A DNA stretch of 20,404 nucleotides. Origin: Welwitschia mirabilis (lineage: Eukaryota; Gnetophyta; Gnetopsida; Welwitschiales). The stretch is from contig JBOZIK010000001.1 in the NCBI GenBank assembly GCA_051453625.1, positions 189,851,242-189,871,645 on the forward strand. Reading direction: 5' to 3'. The translations under genes and the position numbers were made by a program. This document shows positions 9,700-17,683 of this stretch, piece after piece (the first letter of the stretch is position 1; each line of letters begins with the position of its first letter). Below the pieces are notes generated by a model that was not told the DNA's origin, did no database searches, and saw only the letters and a list, made by a program, of their open reading frames with translations.

Positions 9700-10237
9700 T
9701 AATGGGTCTAGTGTTCTCCTCCAAATAAATTTTGTGTTGAACAATGCTAGGAGGAATTCCACTTAGATCCTTATGTGTCCAAGCAAAGGCTTGAACTTTT
9801 TGGTTAAGATGGCTATGACTAGAGCTTCCACTTGTTGGGATAAAGTTGAAGAGATGATGAGAGGCTTTTGACGATTATTATGGATGAAGGTGTACTTGAC
9901 ACAAAAAGGTAGTTCTTTCAAAGTCGGTTGATTGGTTTGAAGTTCCACCCCTTCTTCTGATAGGAGGTTAACAGATTGTTGCAAAATTCTCCTCCTTTTT
10001 AAATCAAAAATTTGCTTTTCCTCCAATTGTGAGTCCTCAAAGGTTTGCCTTAATAGGTCTTCGTTTAATTGGGATAGGTTGGAGGAATTCAAAGAAAATT
10101 GGAGCAAGTGGAGATCATGATGGGAGTGATTAGAAGGGGATGAATTGAAGTGATTTAAGATAATGATTTCTTCAATAGTGAGGGTGGAGATAAGCTTGAA
10201 ATCTTGAACCATCTAATCCACTACATTGGAGATGTCA
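9700..10237 (-). pseudogene. gypsy protease-RT connecting region
   Basis: A mostly open frame at 9763-10212 encodes a Leu/Ser-rich segment followed by LKELPFCVKYTFIHNNRQKPLIISSTLS and an Ala/Leu-rich stretch, which corresponds to the linker between protease and RT in Athila-like elements (the 'LP-x-x-L-K-Y-x-F' part and the following Ile-rich strand). It ends at a TAA-type break near 9760, after which further recognisable codons continue in degraded form into RT. No enzymatic function of its own is known. Confidence 0.6.
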
Positions 10238-10660
10238 TCAGGTTACCTTTGCTTTCTCAGCCACACCAAAGACACTAACATTTGATTTTTGATTACCAAA
10301 GGCTAAGGTACTCATTCCAGTTTTAGTGTCAATGATGCAATGGGCTGTTGCACAAAAGGCTTTTCCTAAAATTAGAGGATATCCGCCTTCCCTAGCTACT
10401 TGAAGGACCACAAAGTCAGAATGATTAATTCCTTTGTTAATTTGGAGGACAAGATCTTTAATAATGCCTACTGGTTTAGCAATTGAAGTATTGACCAACT
10501 CAAGAATAATATCAGTCGGTTGAATTCTTCCCTGCAGTTTGAAACGTTAGCAATGTGAAGGGGCACAACGTTCACACTTGCTGCTAAATCAATAAGGCAC
10601 TTCCTTCCCTTCTTACTTCCCTCCAAAGTTACACTTACTATGGATGCTCTCGAGTCTTTA
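10238..10660 (-). pseudogene. gypsy aspartic protease, broken
   Basis: This domain would release mature proteins from the Gag-Pol polyprotein as a homodimer. The active-site region is at about 10575-10605 and reads CLIDLAASVNVVPL; the family motif is D-[LTS]-G-A-S, so the catalytic Asp remains but the following Gly is Ala. A frameshift just after it (near 10530) is followed by an open frame through 10238 containing SDFVVLQVAREGGYPLILGKAF and IDTKTGMSTLAFG, which match the flap and the conserved ILG-x-x-F hydrophobic part of plant gypsy proteases. The altered Gly and the broken frame suggest loss of activity. Confidence 0.7.
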
Positions 10661-12310
10661 TATTTAGATGCCTTATTGATTAGAAAGGATGTTGTGCTTT
10701 GGACCATAAACACCTTCTTTGGCATAGCTCTATTCTTCTTCCTAGTCACTATGTCTCTCCATATCTTGGCACATTGCTTGGTATCTTGGAGAATCTTCCA
10801 AAGTGATAGGTTGATGTTGATCCCCTTCATCAGTTTCCTCAAATATTCATCATACACTAAAGTGGATTCCAATTGTTTCATCCAAGGTGTTGGTTCATCC
10901 TCTACTTTCCTCTTCCCACTCTCAAAAGGTGAGGAGGTGCTAGGATGATCAATTGGCATGTTGGGGTTAATATCCTCGGCATTGTCTTCATTCTTTTCTT
11001 CATGAAAAGTTGGATAAGTTCTAGCATTAGTATCAGTACCTTGTCTTGTCACTACTTTATAGTTCTTCACATTGTCCTTCTTGGCATAAGGTTGGGTAGG
11101 AATTGTGCCTTGCTTCCGTTGATCACAAAGGATAGGTTGTTGAAAAACCCCCAACATCTCCATATTTTTATCAGTTTCTTGATTTTGCTTGAGCACGTTC
11201 TCTAACATTGACTTTAAGGAATCTTGTTCTGTAGGAGGATTAGGAAGATTACCTCTTGAGTAATAAGGCATTGAATTGTTATAAGACAATCTTGGGGCAT
11301 TGTTGGGAAGAGTTTTAAATTGGGCGTTGAAATCTTTCTTGAAGTCTCCTATTGGTGATGGATTTGTTTGAGCATTGAAGACACATACTTCCTCATAGAT
11401 GATCTCCTTACATGTTGATAAAGTAGGGTATTGCTTAGTTGTATGATCATTCTCTTCGCAGAGACAACAAGAAGCAACATAAGTTTTGGTTGTAGAAGGT
11501 TTGTGATGATCATTCACTACTTTCTAATCCTTGATATTTGAAGACACTTCCTTTAAGGTTGAATTGAAAGTTTCGATTAAATATGCAACAACAAGAGTAG
11601 ATGAAGTAGAAGGAGAGGGGTCTATAGCTTTAATGTCTTTCATCAGTTCTCTCATGGTTCTTATTTTTGATTTAGATTTTGTTGTGGGCCATGTTTTACT
11701 CATCTCCTCAATTTGCTCCAACTTTTCCTAGGCAATTGTAGGATTTTTATGTAAAATGTTCCCCCACTAGCCAAGTTGACCATTTGTCTAGTATGTGGGT
11801 TTAATCCTCCCAAGAAGTACCCTACAACCTGATAGGTTTGGAATTCAGTACTAGGGTTTTGAGTGACATAACCAATGAAGCATTCAAAGGTTACACAAAA
11901 TTCATCATCATTGTTTTCTTTAAATCCACTTACTTGCTTCCTTGGCTCTTGAATTCTTTGATTGGACATGTATCTTCCCATGAAAGTAGTACACATGTCA
12001 TCCCATGAATGAATACAATGGTTGGGCGATGATTTGAACCACATCTTAACCTTTTCTCTAAGAGTCAAAGGTAAACCTTTTAAGAAGGTTCTATTAGTTA
12101 CATTTTCCCTTGCTATCTTTGCTATTTGCTCAATTTTATAAGGTGGCTATAGGGATCTTGACGATCATGCCTGTGGAAGGTGGGATGCACTGCAAGGTTG
12201 CAAATCTCAACGTCCTCTTCATTTGGTAAAAGAATAGGATTATTAGGTCTATTTTTGTGATTTAGTAGCAAGTCTCTTAGAGAGGCACTTGGAATACTAG
12301 AGGTGCCCAT
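10661..12310 (-). pseudogene. gag: gypsy gag (capsid and zinc-knuckle nucleocapsid), broken
   Basis: Gag packages the element RNA into cytoplasmic particles. The start chosen is the ATG at 12308-12310, which directly follows an in-frame TAA. A capsid-like part runs 12310-11700 with AVHPTFHR, PYSHLIKLSK, LREKVKMWF, WDDMCTTFMGRY and FLGGLNPHTRQMVNLASGGT, the pattern of plant retrotransposon gag. A frameshift lies near 12120 and another near 11730, and a TAG sits at 11524-11526. The nucleocapsid knuckle follows at 11469-11428: Cys, Cys and His of CX2CX4HX4C are present but the fourth ligand is Tyr. A long hydrophilic Asn/Gln/Thr-rich linker then leads into protease. Degenerate and non-functional. 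Confidence 0.75.
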
Positions 12311-13320
12311 TTAATTATCGGAAGGAGGATTTTTTGGGGTAGGAGTTTGGAAGGAAAAGAGGTCTTTAGCTTCCTCCAGAGAATCGTGTAAGGAAGGAAA
12401 TTGATTACTAGCAAAAGGGCCTTCAGTTTCTAGGTCAAATTCATGAGTCTCCGAGGATTCACTGATAAAATGATCTTGCGGTGATCCGTGCTTGTATTCA
12501 AACAACCCTTCTATGATGTTATTTCTGATCAATCTCAAGTCACTGTTCAATCCTTGGCACATATAAAGACATAAGATGATAAGGCTTTTCCAATGATAAA
12601 TAAAACCACACAACAAAAGCCAATAAATGTTAGCCACTATGTGCAAGGTGTAGGAGAACATAGGACCTTAATCATCAGGATTGTATAGGATTAGTCCTCT
12701 AAACTTCCACCAGACGCAAGGTGTATGAGTGCACAAGGCCTCAGTCTCTTGGATCATATAAAGTGTTGTTGAAAAGACATCGAAACACAAGGTGTAGGAG
12801 AACGCAAGGTCTCAATCACTACACTTGCATAAGGGAGGGTTATTCAACAATTAAAATATAAAAAGAAATAATGCAATAAAGAGGAATCTATGGAAGGATA
12901 GAGTAATTGAACTCAAGAGAGCTTGTACACCAATCCCTTCCTTTATTCACCATAATATTTACTAGAGTACAAACAATTAGAAAAATTTTACCTTGCTTGT
13001 AGCCCTTGTTGAAATTCCTTCTTCTCTCGAGAGGACCTGTGATCGTAGCTTTGTAGTGATCCGGATTTAAAATCAAGTTTGCACTTCATTATCGTTCTTC
13101 CATAGGGATACATGAGGTAAACTTAATCAAAAGATATATGATTAACTCTACTTGTAATAAAAACTCAAACAGAACCAAAAATTAGAAAGTTGAGAGAGGA
13201 AAGTGATCTTTAATCGGCAGAGCAATGGAACAGAAATGCTTGAAGGATTTGATCAAGTTATCCAACTCATCTCTGTTGCTCCGAAGATTCCTGTATCTTA
13301 AAATTTAATAAACAAGTGAG
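12311..13320 (-). other. Probable leader region upstream of gypsy gag
   Basis: It lies immediately 5' of gag on the minus strand. The first 350 bases remain open in the gag frame (12661-12311, with an acidic Ser/Glu-rich peptide) but end in TAA directly before the gag ATG, so they are probably untranslated leader or a decayed upstream ORF. Three copies of an approximately 72-bp repeat occupy 12643-12830 (separate entry). I looked for a tRNA-complementary primer-binding site (Met or Asp type) and did not see one. The rest, 12840-13320, shows nothing recognisable. Confidence 0.45.
12643..12835. repeat. Degenerate triplicated repeat, period about 72 bp
   Basis: The core caaggtgtaggag(aac) starts near 12643, 12716 and 12787, each followed about 15 bases later by a related aggacctta/aggcctcag/aggtctcaa word. 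The spacings are 73 and 71 bp. The copies are diverged but aligned, so this is a real tandem array and not chance. It sits in the gypsy leader, where short tandem repeats are common. Confidence 0.7.
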
Positions 13321-13547
13321 CTCCATCTAAAAATTGCTAATGCCAAGTTATTGTGCAATAACAGTGAAAGCATGAAACATACTTAGAATTAGTTCTATCT
13401 AAATATTGCTAATGCCAAATTTAATGTGCACTAACAATTAAAGAGTTTAAACTAATTCTAGAATTGATTCTACCTAAATATTACTAATACCAAATGATTT
13501 TTTTGCATTAACAATAAAGAGATTCAAATCAATTCTTATATTAAACT
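13321..13547. repeat. Three tandem repeats of about 75 bp
   Basis: Units begin at 13321, 13395 and 13470 with ctccatctaaaaattgct, ctatctaaatattgct and ctacctaaatattact. Each continues with aatgccaa/aataccaa, a tgca(c/a)taaca word, and ends with a variant of gaattagtt/gaattgatt. Periods are 74 and 75 bp. Read on the minus strand, each unit carries a GGCATTAGCAATATTTAG-like core. The array lies between the gypsy leader and the plus-strand LTR fragment, probably inside the gypsy 5' LTR or leader. Confidence 0.8.
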
Positions 13548-13812
13548 GAAATGGATATACATTACATCAGTGGAGGAGGAGAACAACAACTCCTCCACTA
13601 GCCTTGGATCATTCCGCCCCCAAGAAAGAGTATTAGAGCACCATGACGTCCTAGCCTTCAAGTCTTCCTCACGTTAAGCCAACCAAAAGATGTTTATGAT
13701 GGGCGCTCAAGGCCCTTTATAGATGAGGGAAGGAACTTGGAGTCTAAGTCATCATTGCATTCGGTGTCTTCTTATGTGTTAGGTGGGTGGTGTTAGAATT
13801 GAAATATGCTAT
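13548..13812 (-). promoter_or_regulatory. Possible LTR promoter segment of the gypsy element
   Basis: On the minus strand this stretch reads CATCTATAAAGGGCCTTGAG (TATA-like box at about 13716-13722), followed by about 150 bp that are comparatively GC-rich and then by an AT-rich part with TGTAATGTATAT near 13555-13565, which resembles the R-U5 end of an LTR. It is correctly placed and oriented to be the 5' LTR of the gypsy element. No second copy was found on the 3' side and no TG...CA ends with flanking duplication could be fixed, so the call is tentative. Confidence 0.35.
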
Positions 13813-13823
13813 GGAGAGGGGGG
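13813..13823 (+). promoter_or_regulatory. Polypurine-tract-like sequence on the plus strand
   Basis: ggagagggggg is an 11-base purine run directly before AT-rich DNA that resembles the start of a SIRE-type LTR. In that lineage a G-rich polypurine tract of this form primes plus-strand DNA synthesis just upstream of the 3' LTR. Its orientation is opposite to the copia pol further right, so it belongs to a different copy. Confidence 0.5.
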
Positions 13824-14172
13824 AGTATATTAAAAAATTTAATTGCAGATAACCTTAAGATCCTTCTTAATTAGAAATCAATACTAAAGCATTATCTGAA
13901 AGAACTTCAAAAGAAAGAGACACTAGTATTTATAGTGGTTCGACAATTGGTCTACTCCACTCTCAGGGGGCAGCAACTGCTATTGGCCTCCTGGTTCTAT
14001 TGGCACAATAGATCTTCAAAACCTCCTCCTTTTTCTTTTTCACATCCAGAAAAAGGCAGGATAATACAATAGAGCTTAACCTAGTGAGCAGTCAGAGTGG
14101 AAGCGGTTGTGAGAGAGAGAAAATCTAATGGGAAGGTGCCTTAACAATGCACAGTACATCAGCAATGAGGAG

Positions 14173-14182
14173 NNNNNNNNNN
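14173..14182. other. Assembly gap of 10 N
   Basis: Ten undetermined bases inside the putative plus-strand LTR. The round size suggests a placeholder of unknown true length, so spacing across it should not be trusted. Confidence 0.95.
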
Positions 14183-14444
14183 GTATACAATGAAAATGAT
14201 AGCCAATGTAGCTTAGAATGATTCTCTTTGAACACAAGATTATACAATGTAAGTATGACAGTATTAGATCTGACCAAGAGTCTTCTATTTAACCTTTTTC
14301 TTCAACATAGCTATTGTAGTCTGTCTTAAAAGATGGAATGCATTGGAAAAGATATTACAGACCAACAGAGATTCATTTTTGCATTGGAAAAATTCGGTAG
14401 GCAGGCAAATGGATCTTTAGTTCTGCTATAACGTTCATCTGGTC

Positions 14445-14718
14445 GGACGTCCTACATTAGGCCGGACGTCCCACATTTTTGACGTAGGAATTACTCAGAC
14501 GTCCCATGCTGACGGTTGAACGTCCCACTTTTTGACGTGAGAATTACTTGGATGTCCCAAACAAAAATTCAGGCGTCCGATTTTTGACTTCATGAAAAAT
14601 AATTAGTTTGTTCAATGGACGTCCCAAACTAATACTTTGGACATCCCCCTTTGAAATTTGTATTCTACTTATTTTCATGGACTAACCTAGACATCCCAGT
14701 GGGAATGGTTGGATGTCC
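14445..14718 (+). repeat. Cluster of ten GGACGTCC-type palindromes
   Basis: Exact GGACGTCC occurs at 14445-14452, 14464-14471 and 14617-14624. One- or two-base variants are at 14497 (agacgtcc), 14518 (gaacgtcc), 14550 (ggatgtcc), 14571 (aggcgtcc), 14639 (ggacatcc), 14689 (agacatcc) and 14711 (ggatgtcc). Most variants differ by transitions, often at the central CpG. The motif is usually followed by CA, giving an orientation. The core GACGTC is the C-box class of ACGT element bound by plant bZIP factors, so an enhancer role in the LTR is possible (inference). Confidence 0.8.
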
Positions 14719-14825
14719 CAATATAAATTGGTCCTTGGTTTTAGCATTTGTACCTACGATATCTTTTCATCTGGTTTTACGGGCTTCTTGGTGTTCATCA
14801 TTGAAACTCACTTATCTTTGACATC

Positions 14826-14937
14826 NNNNNNNNNNNNNNNNNNNNNNNNNNNNNNNNNNNNNNNNNNNNNNNNNNNNNNNNNNNNNNNNNNNNNNNNNNN
14901 NNNNNNNNNNNNNNNNNNNNNNNNNNNNNNNNNNNNN
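14826..14937. other. Assembly gap of 112 N
   Basis: This gap separates the plus-strand LTR fragment from the minus-strand ORF region to its right. The junction of two oppositely oriented repeats is therefore unsequenced, and the inverted arrangement should be verified before it is interpreted. Confidence 0.95.
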
Positions 14938-16443
14938 TCAAAAAACTGCGGAGTTCAAAGACCTGCAAGCATTATAGTTAGCATGAAACACCAATTTATC
15001 TGCACTTGTAATTGTTAGAACAAGGATAGGTATTGTCTCAAAAATAATGATGATAATCACATTCGAATAGACTTTGTTTAAGAGCAAGCAAAAAAAAAAA
15101 ATTTGGAGACACATTTCAAAACAAGAAAAATTGTTTTCTATTAAGTTGATTGTGAGATTGATTATATTACAAAAAGAGATAGCGAGGATAAATAAAGTGT
15201 ACAAAGTATAAAGTGATAGCTTCTTCCCCATCATCATTATTGAGAAGAGTAAGAGTGGGAGCAGGAGTGTATAAAAAGGAACAAAAAGAGGGCATGAAAT
15301 CAATCAAAAGACTTTCGATCCTACGTACCTCGACTATTGGTATTGGTGACACGCCTCTACCCGTGAGATTCTCCCTCCCAAGCAACGGGTGGCGGGTTGC
15401 ATGAGGAGGACCCTCTGCTGGTCCTGGTGGAGCCTACTCTTCCTCTTCATCTAAGCCAAGAGGAATATCAAAACCATATGCTAAAAGCCCAAATAAGATT
15501 CTATCCAATTTTCAGTCTATTTTCTGCATTGTCTTAAGGAGAACTTCATTAGATATTTATGATGCTGATAAAGTCTCACTGACGTTTTCCTTTTTGGAGG
15601 AGGAGGAGACTGAGGTGCTGGACCAATGGTTTTTGAAAAAATATTCATTTTCTTTAATGAAGAGGCATCCAATGGTTTCGGCACCTTCACAAACTCTCCA
15701 TCCTTATCAATGGTAAACTCTAGATTCATCAGAAGAGCAGTGACTAAACCCCTGAAAGGAAGGCTAGCATTGGTAGCAACAAAGAACTGGCTCATATATA
15801 TCAAAATAAATTTGCATAGATTAAATCTTACTTTTTGCCTAATAAAATACATAATATATGCAAATGCTGGAAAAACCTCATCTTTGTGACGAAGTTTGGG
15901 AACTATATTGTGAGTGCAAATCTTAAAAATAACTCTATAAGATGGCTATAGCTGATTTGTAGGGATGTTGACTTTCCATTCCACATATTTTTCACATAAT
16001 TCATGAGTTAATTCATCTTTTAGAATGGCTTCTTCAAGAGATTGAACTGAGGTGATATTATAAAAACTACCTTCATTTAGAAAACCAGTAACCTCAGATA
16101 CTATATCTAGAGTTATCTCTACATTTTTGCCATAAACTCTAGGTGTAATCTTATCATTGTATCTATCGAAGTGCTTATTACAATAAAAGAGTCTTACCAT
16201 TTTAATTGAGGCTCTGGTGTCTGGGTCCAAAGCATGTTGCCATTCTAGTGCCTCAAACTTGTGGAAAATCTAGAATTCATGCCTGAAAGACTCAAAGTCT
16301 GTTCTCTTCTCAGGAGCAATGGGCCTTTTTGAGAAGCAAGTGAGCAAGAATTTCTTGTGCTCTTCACAGAGAAACCAATTTTCTGAAGTGGAGCTTGCCA
16401 GTTCTTTCTATTTTCTTTAAGAAGCCAGTTTGGTTCTTCCCAT
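14938..16443 (-). pseudogene. Second plant-transposon-type ORF, downstream of copia pol, broken
   Basis: The ATG at 16441-16443 has a good context (CCATGG). The reading frame runs leftward with NWFLCEEHKKFLLTC, FEALEWQHALDPDTRASIK, MVRLFYCNKHFDRY, ITPRVYGKNVEITLDIVSEVTGF, then THNIVPK and IMYFIRQKVRFNL, and ATNASLPFRGLVTALL. This resembles the 'putative plant transposon protein' group (PF20167-like; judged from memory). A Pro/Lys linker (APQSPPPPKRK) and a helical segment ending in an acidic run follow. In-frame stops are at 16417, 16408, 16270 and 15946 (each CAA/CAG-compatible). A frameshift near 15598 is followed by stops at 15557, 15512 and 15434. The last exon may be spliced (next entry). 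No signal peptide or membrane segment is evident. It may be the extra ORF of the copia element or a separate gene-like element. Function unknown. Confidence 0.6.
14963..15328 (-). other. Candidate spliceosomal intron in the second ORF
   Basis: On the minus strand, GAG|GTACGTAGG at 15331-15320 is a near-ideal plant 5' splice site at the point where the coding-like composition ends. The following 366 bases are T-rich on that strand, and TATAATGCTTGCAG|G near 14962-14975 is a good 3' splice site. A second acceptor (ACAAGTGCAG) lies about 35 bases before it. Joining would leave the downstream frame open up to the N gap. Intron status is an inference from the two sites and the composition. Confidence 0.4.
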
Positions 16444-16595
16444 GGCAGACTGAAGGCTTGGAATCATGAGAGAAAGATGGAAGAATGACAAGAGAGATGG
16501 AGTGCTCAGGAGGAGGGAAGAGGGAAGCAAGATGAGATTTCAAAATGAGCATAAAGAAAGGGTTAAAACCTTTAAAAAGAAGACGGATGGAGCGT

Positions 16596-16852
16596 GGGCG
16601 TCCTGCACTGCCTTAAAGATTGGACGTTTGGGCGCGAAGATCGAACGTCCGAGCTTTAACTTGGTAAAACAAGTAAATAAGAAACTGGATGTCCGGGAAA
16701 CAATATGGGACGTCCGAGCAAGAACTCGGGAAAAATAACAGACTGAGAAAGTTGAACGTCCGAGGATGTATGGGGGGACGTTAGAGAGTTGAATCCAAGA
16801 AAAAAAATGGACCAAGAAATGTGGACGTCCGAAGAATAGAGATGGGACATCG
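16596..16852 (-). repeat. Second cluster of GGACGTCC-type palindromes, inverted relative to the first
   Basis: Exact GGACGTCC is at 16708-16715 and 16823-16830. Variants are at 16596 (gggcgtcc), 16622 (ggacgttt), 16643 (gaacgtcc), 16687 (ggatgtcc), 16754 (gaacgtcc), 16776 (ggacgtta) and 16845 (ggacatcg). On the plus strand they are typically followed by GA, while on the minus strand they read TCGGACGTCC(CA), so this cluster is oriented opposite to the one at 14445-14718. More decayed versions occur in the duplicated copy at 16940-17107. Confidence 0.8.
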
Positions 16853-17107
16853 AAGAGTTAACGCGGTTCTCTAGAAAAATATTCAAATGAAATTTTCAAC
16901 ACAGCAAAAATAAAAAAGAAATTACGGACAATTGACAACGTATGGGGGGATGTCAGAGAGTTAACTGCAAGAAAGAAATGGATAAAGAAACGCAAACGTT
17001 CGAAGAATGGAGATAGGACATCAAAGAGTTAACTTGGTTCTCTAAAAAAATATTGAAATGAAATTTTCAACACAGTTAACAAAAAAAAATTACAGACAAT
17101 TGACACC
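16768..17107. repeat. Tandem duplication, two copies of about 170 bp
   Basis: Copy A spans 16768-16939 and copy B 16940-17107, period 172. Both start with gtatgggggga, contain gttctcta(g/a)aaaaatatt and aaatgaaattttcaacacag, and end with attac(g/a)gacaattgacac. Differences are mostly transitions: copy A keeps an exact GGACGTCC at 16823 where copy B has aaacgttc at 16994. Together they form the downstream part of the copia 3' region. Confidence 0.85.
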
Positions 17108-17151
17108 TACACTATGTACATATGGTACATAAATGGTTTGTAATCTTAATG

Positions 17152-17683
17152 TCATACCTCATGGGGATTTACCCCAACCAGATTTTGTCTTAGATCCTTG
17201 AATCTTTGTTCATCGAGAGCCTTCGTCATAATATCTGCAATCTGGCTGTTAGTGGATATATAATCAAGAGTAACAACATTATTTTGAACCTGATCTCATA
17301 TAAAGTGATGTCTTATATCAATGTGTTTGGTACGAGAGTGTTAAATAGGACTTTTTGTTATATGTATAGCACTCGTGTTGTCACAAAACATCCTCATAGT
17401 TTCACTCTTTACACTAAAATCTATTAACATTTGTTTTATCCATAGTAATTGTGCACAACAGGCACCTGCTATAATATATTCGGCTTCAGCGGTTGATAAA
17501 GAGGTTGTATGCTGTTTCTTACTTAACCATGAGACCAGACAATTTCCAAGATAAAAACATGCTCTACTGGTGCTCTTTCGATCATCTAAACAAATGGCTC
17601 AATTTGCATTGCAATATCCTACCAAATCAAGAGAGGTATCATAAGGGTGTAGTACGCTATGATTTTGTGTGTATTTAAATTAT
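17152..17683 (-). pseudogene. copia RNase H, three in-frame stops
   Basis: It follows RT in the same frame after two consecutive stops at about 17683-17688. DTSLDLVGYCNAN and DRKSTSRACFYLGN are the domain start. TGA at 17599-17601 replaces the usual Trp. SLSTAEAEYIIAGACCAQLLWIK carries the Glu, and MFCDNTSAIHI the Asp of the active site. TAA at 17341-17343 and TGA at 17296-17298 interrupt the conserved HSRTKHIDIRHHF segment, and TKALDEQRFKDLRQNL leads to the terminal TGA at 17152. Each internal stop is one transition from the residue usual in the family. Confidence 0.85.

Larger units (their letters stand above)
7128..12310 (-). mobile_element. Athila-like Ty3/gypsy retrotransposon coding region, degenerate
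   Basis: Read from 12310 down to a stop at 7128-7130, the domains come in gypsy order: gag with zinc knuckle, protease, RT, RNase H, integrase. The integrase block (GHFSGKKTA...FYWPSLF...CESCQRF...WGIDFIG) and the RT start (DANIIYP...SEW...VPKK) are closest in my recollection to the Athila branch of plant gypsy elements. A spacer and a further ORF follow on the same strand, also an Athila trait. Length about 5.2 kb. It carries many stops and frameshifts and has lost catalytic residues in RT and integrase, so it is not autonomous. LTR boundaries and a primer-binding site were not found. The individual domains are listed below. Confidence 0.8.
13824..14825 (+). mobile_element. SIRE-like LTR fragment, plus orientation, truncated by gap
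   Basis: It follows the purine tract and opens with agtatattaaaaaattt, then continues with an Asn/Lys-type AT-rich stretch and tatttatagtggttcg...ctactccactctca (about 13928-13974), a phrase I recall from SIRE/Maximus-type LTRs. A 10-N gap lies at 14173-14182. The 14445-14718 part holds ten copies of GGACGTCC or its variants. It runs into the 112-N gap at 14826, so length is at least 1 kb, normal for this lineage. No plus-strand coding region precedes it, so it is either a solo LTR or the end of an otherwise deleted copy. Confidence 0.5.
16444..17151. other. Intergenic segment between copia pol and the second ORF
   Basis: This 0.7-kb segment lies between the pol stop (17152) and the ATG of the second ORF (16443). 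On the minus strand the 16450-16560 part is pyrimidine-rich, like a 5' untranslated leader. The remainder is made of GGACGTCC variants and a tandem duplication (separate entries). I saw no purine-rich primer tract directly after pol, which argues that the element continues past this point and does not end here. Confidence 0.5.

Noticed and set aside
10640-11205. Two plus-strand open frames with hydrophobic segments that look like membrane helices
   Set aside because: They are antisense to the gag-protease frame, and their Leu/Phe/Ile richness is the complement of Lys/Asn/Glu codons.
12840-13300. Primer-binding site for gypsy reverse transcription
   Set aside because: No stretch complementary to the 3' end of tRNA-Met or tRNA-Asp could be recognised by eye.
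14713-15018. Plus-strand open frame across the N gap
   Set aside because: More than a third of it is undetermined sequence, so the frame is an artefact of translating N.
16466-16886. Open frames on both strands over the GGACGTCC region
   Set aside because: They follow the repeat structure; no domain, and the minus-strand part is better read as leader of the ORF starting at 16443.
17107-17151. Polypurine tract and 3' LTR start directly after copia pol
   Set aside because: No purine-rich run on the minus strand there; the sequence is AT-rich and leads into the duplicated repeat.
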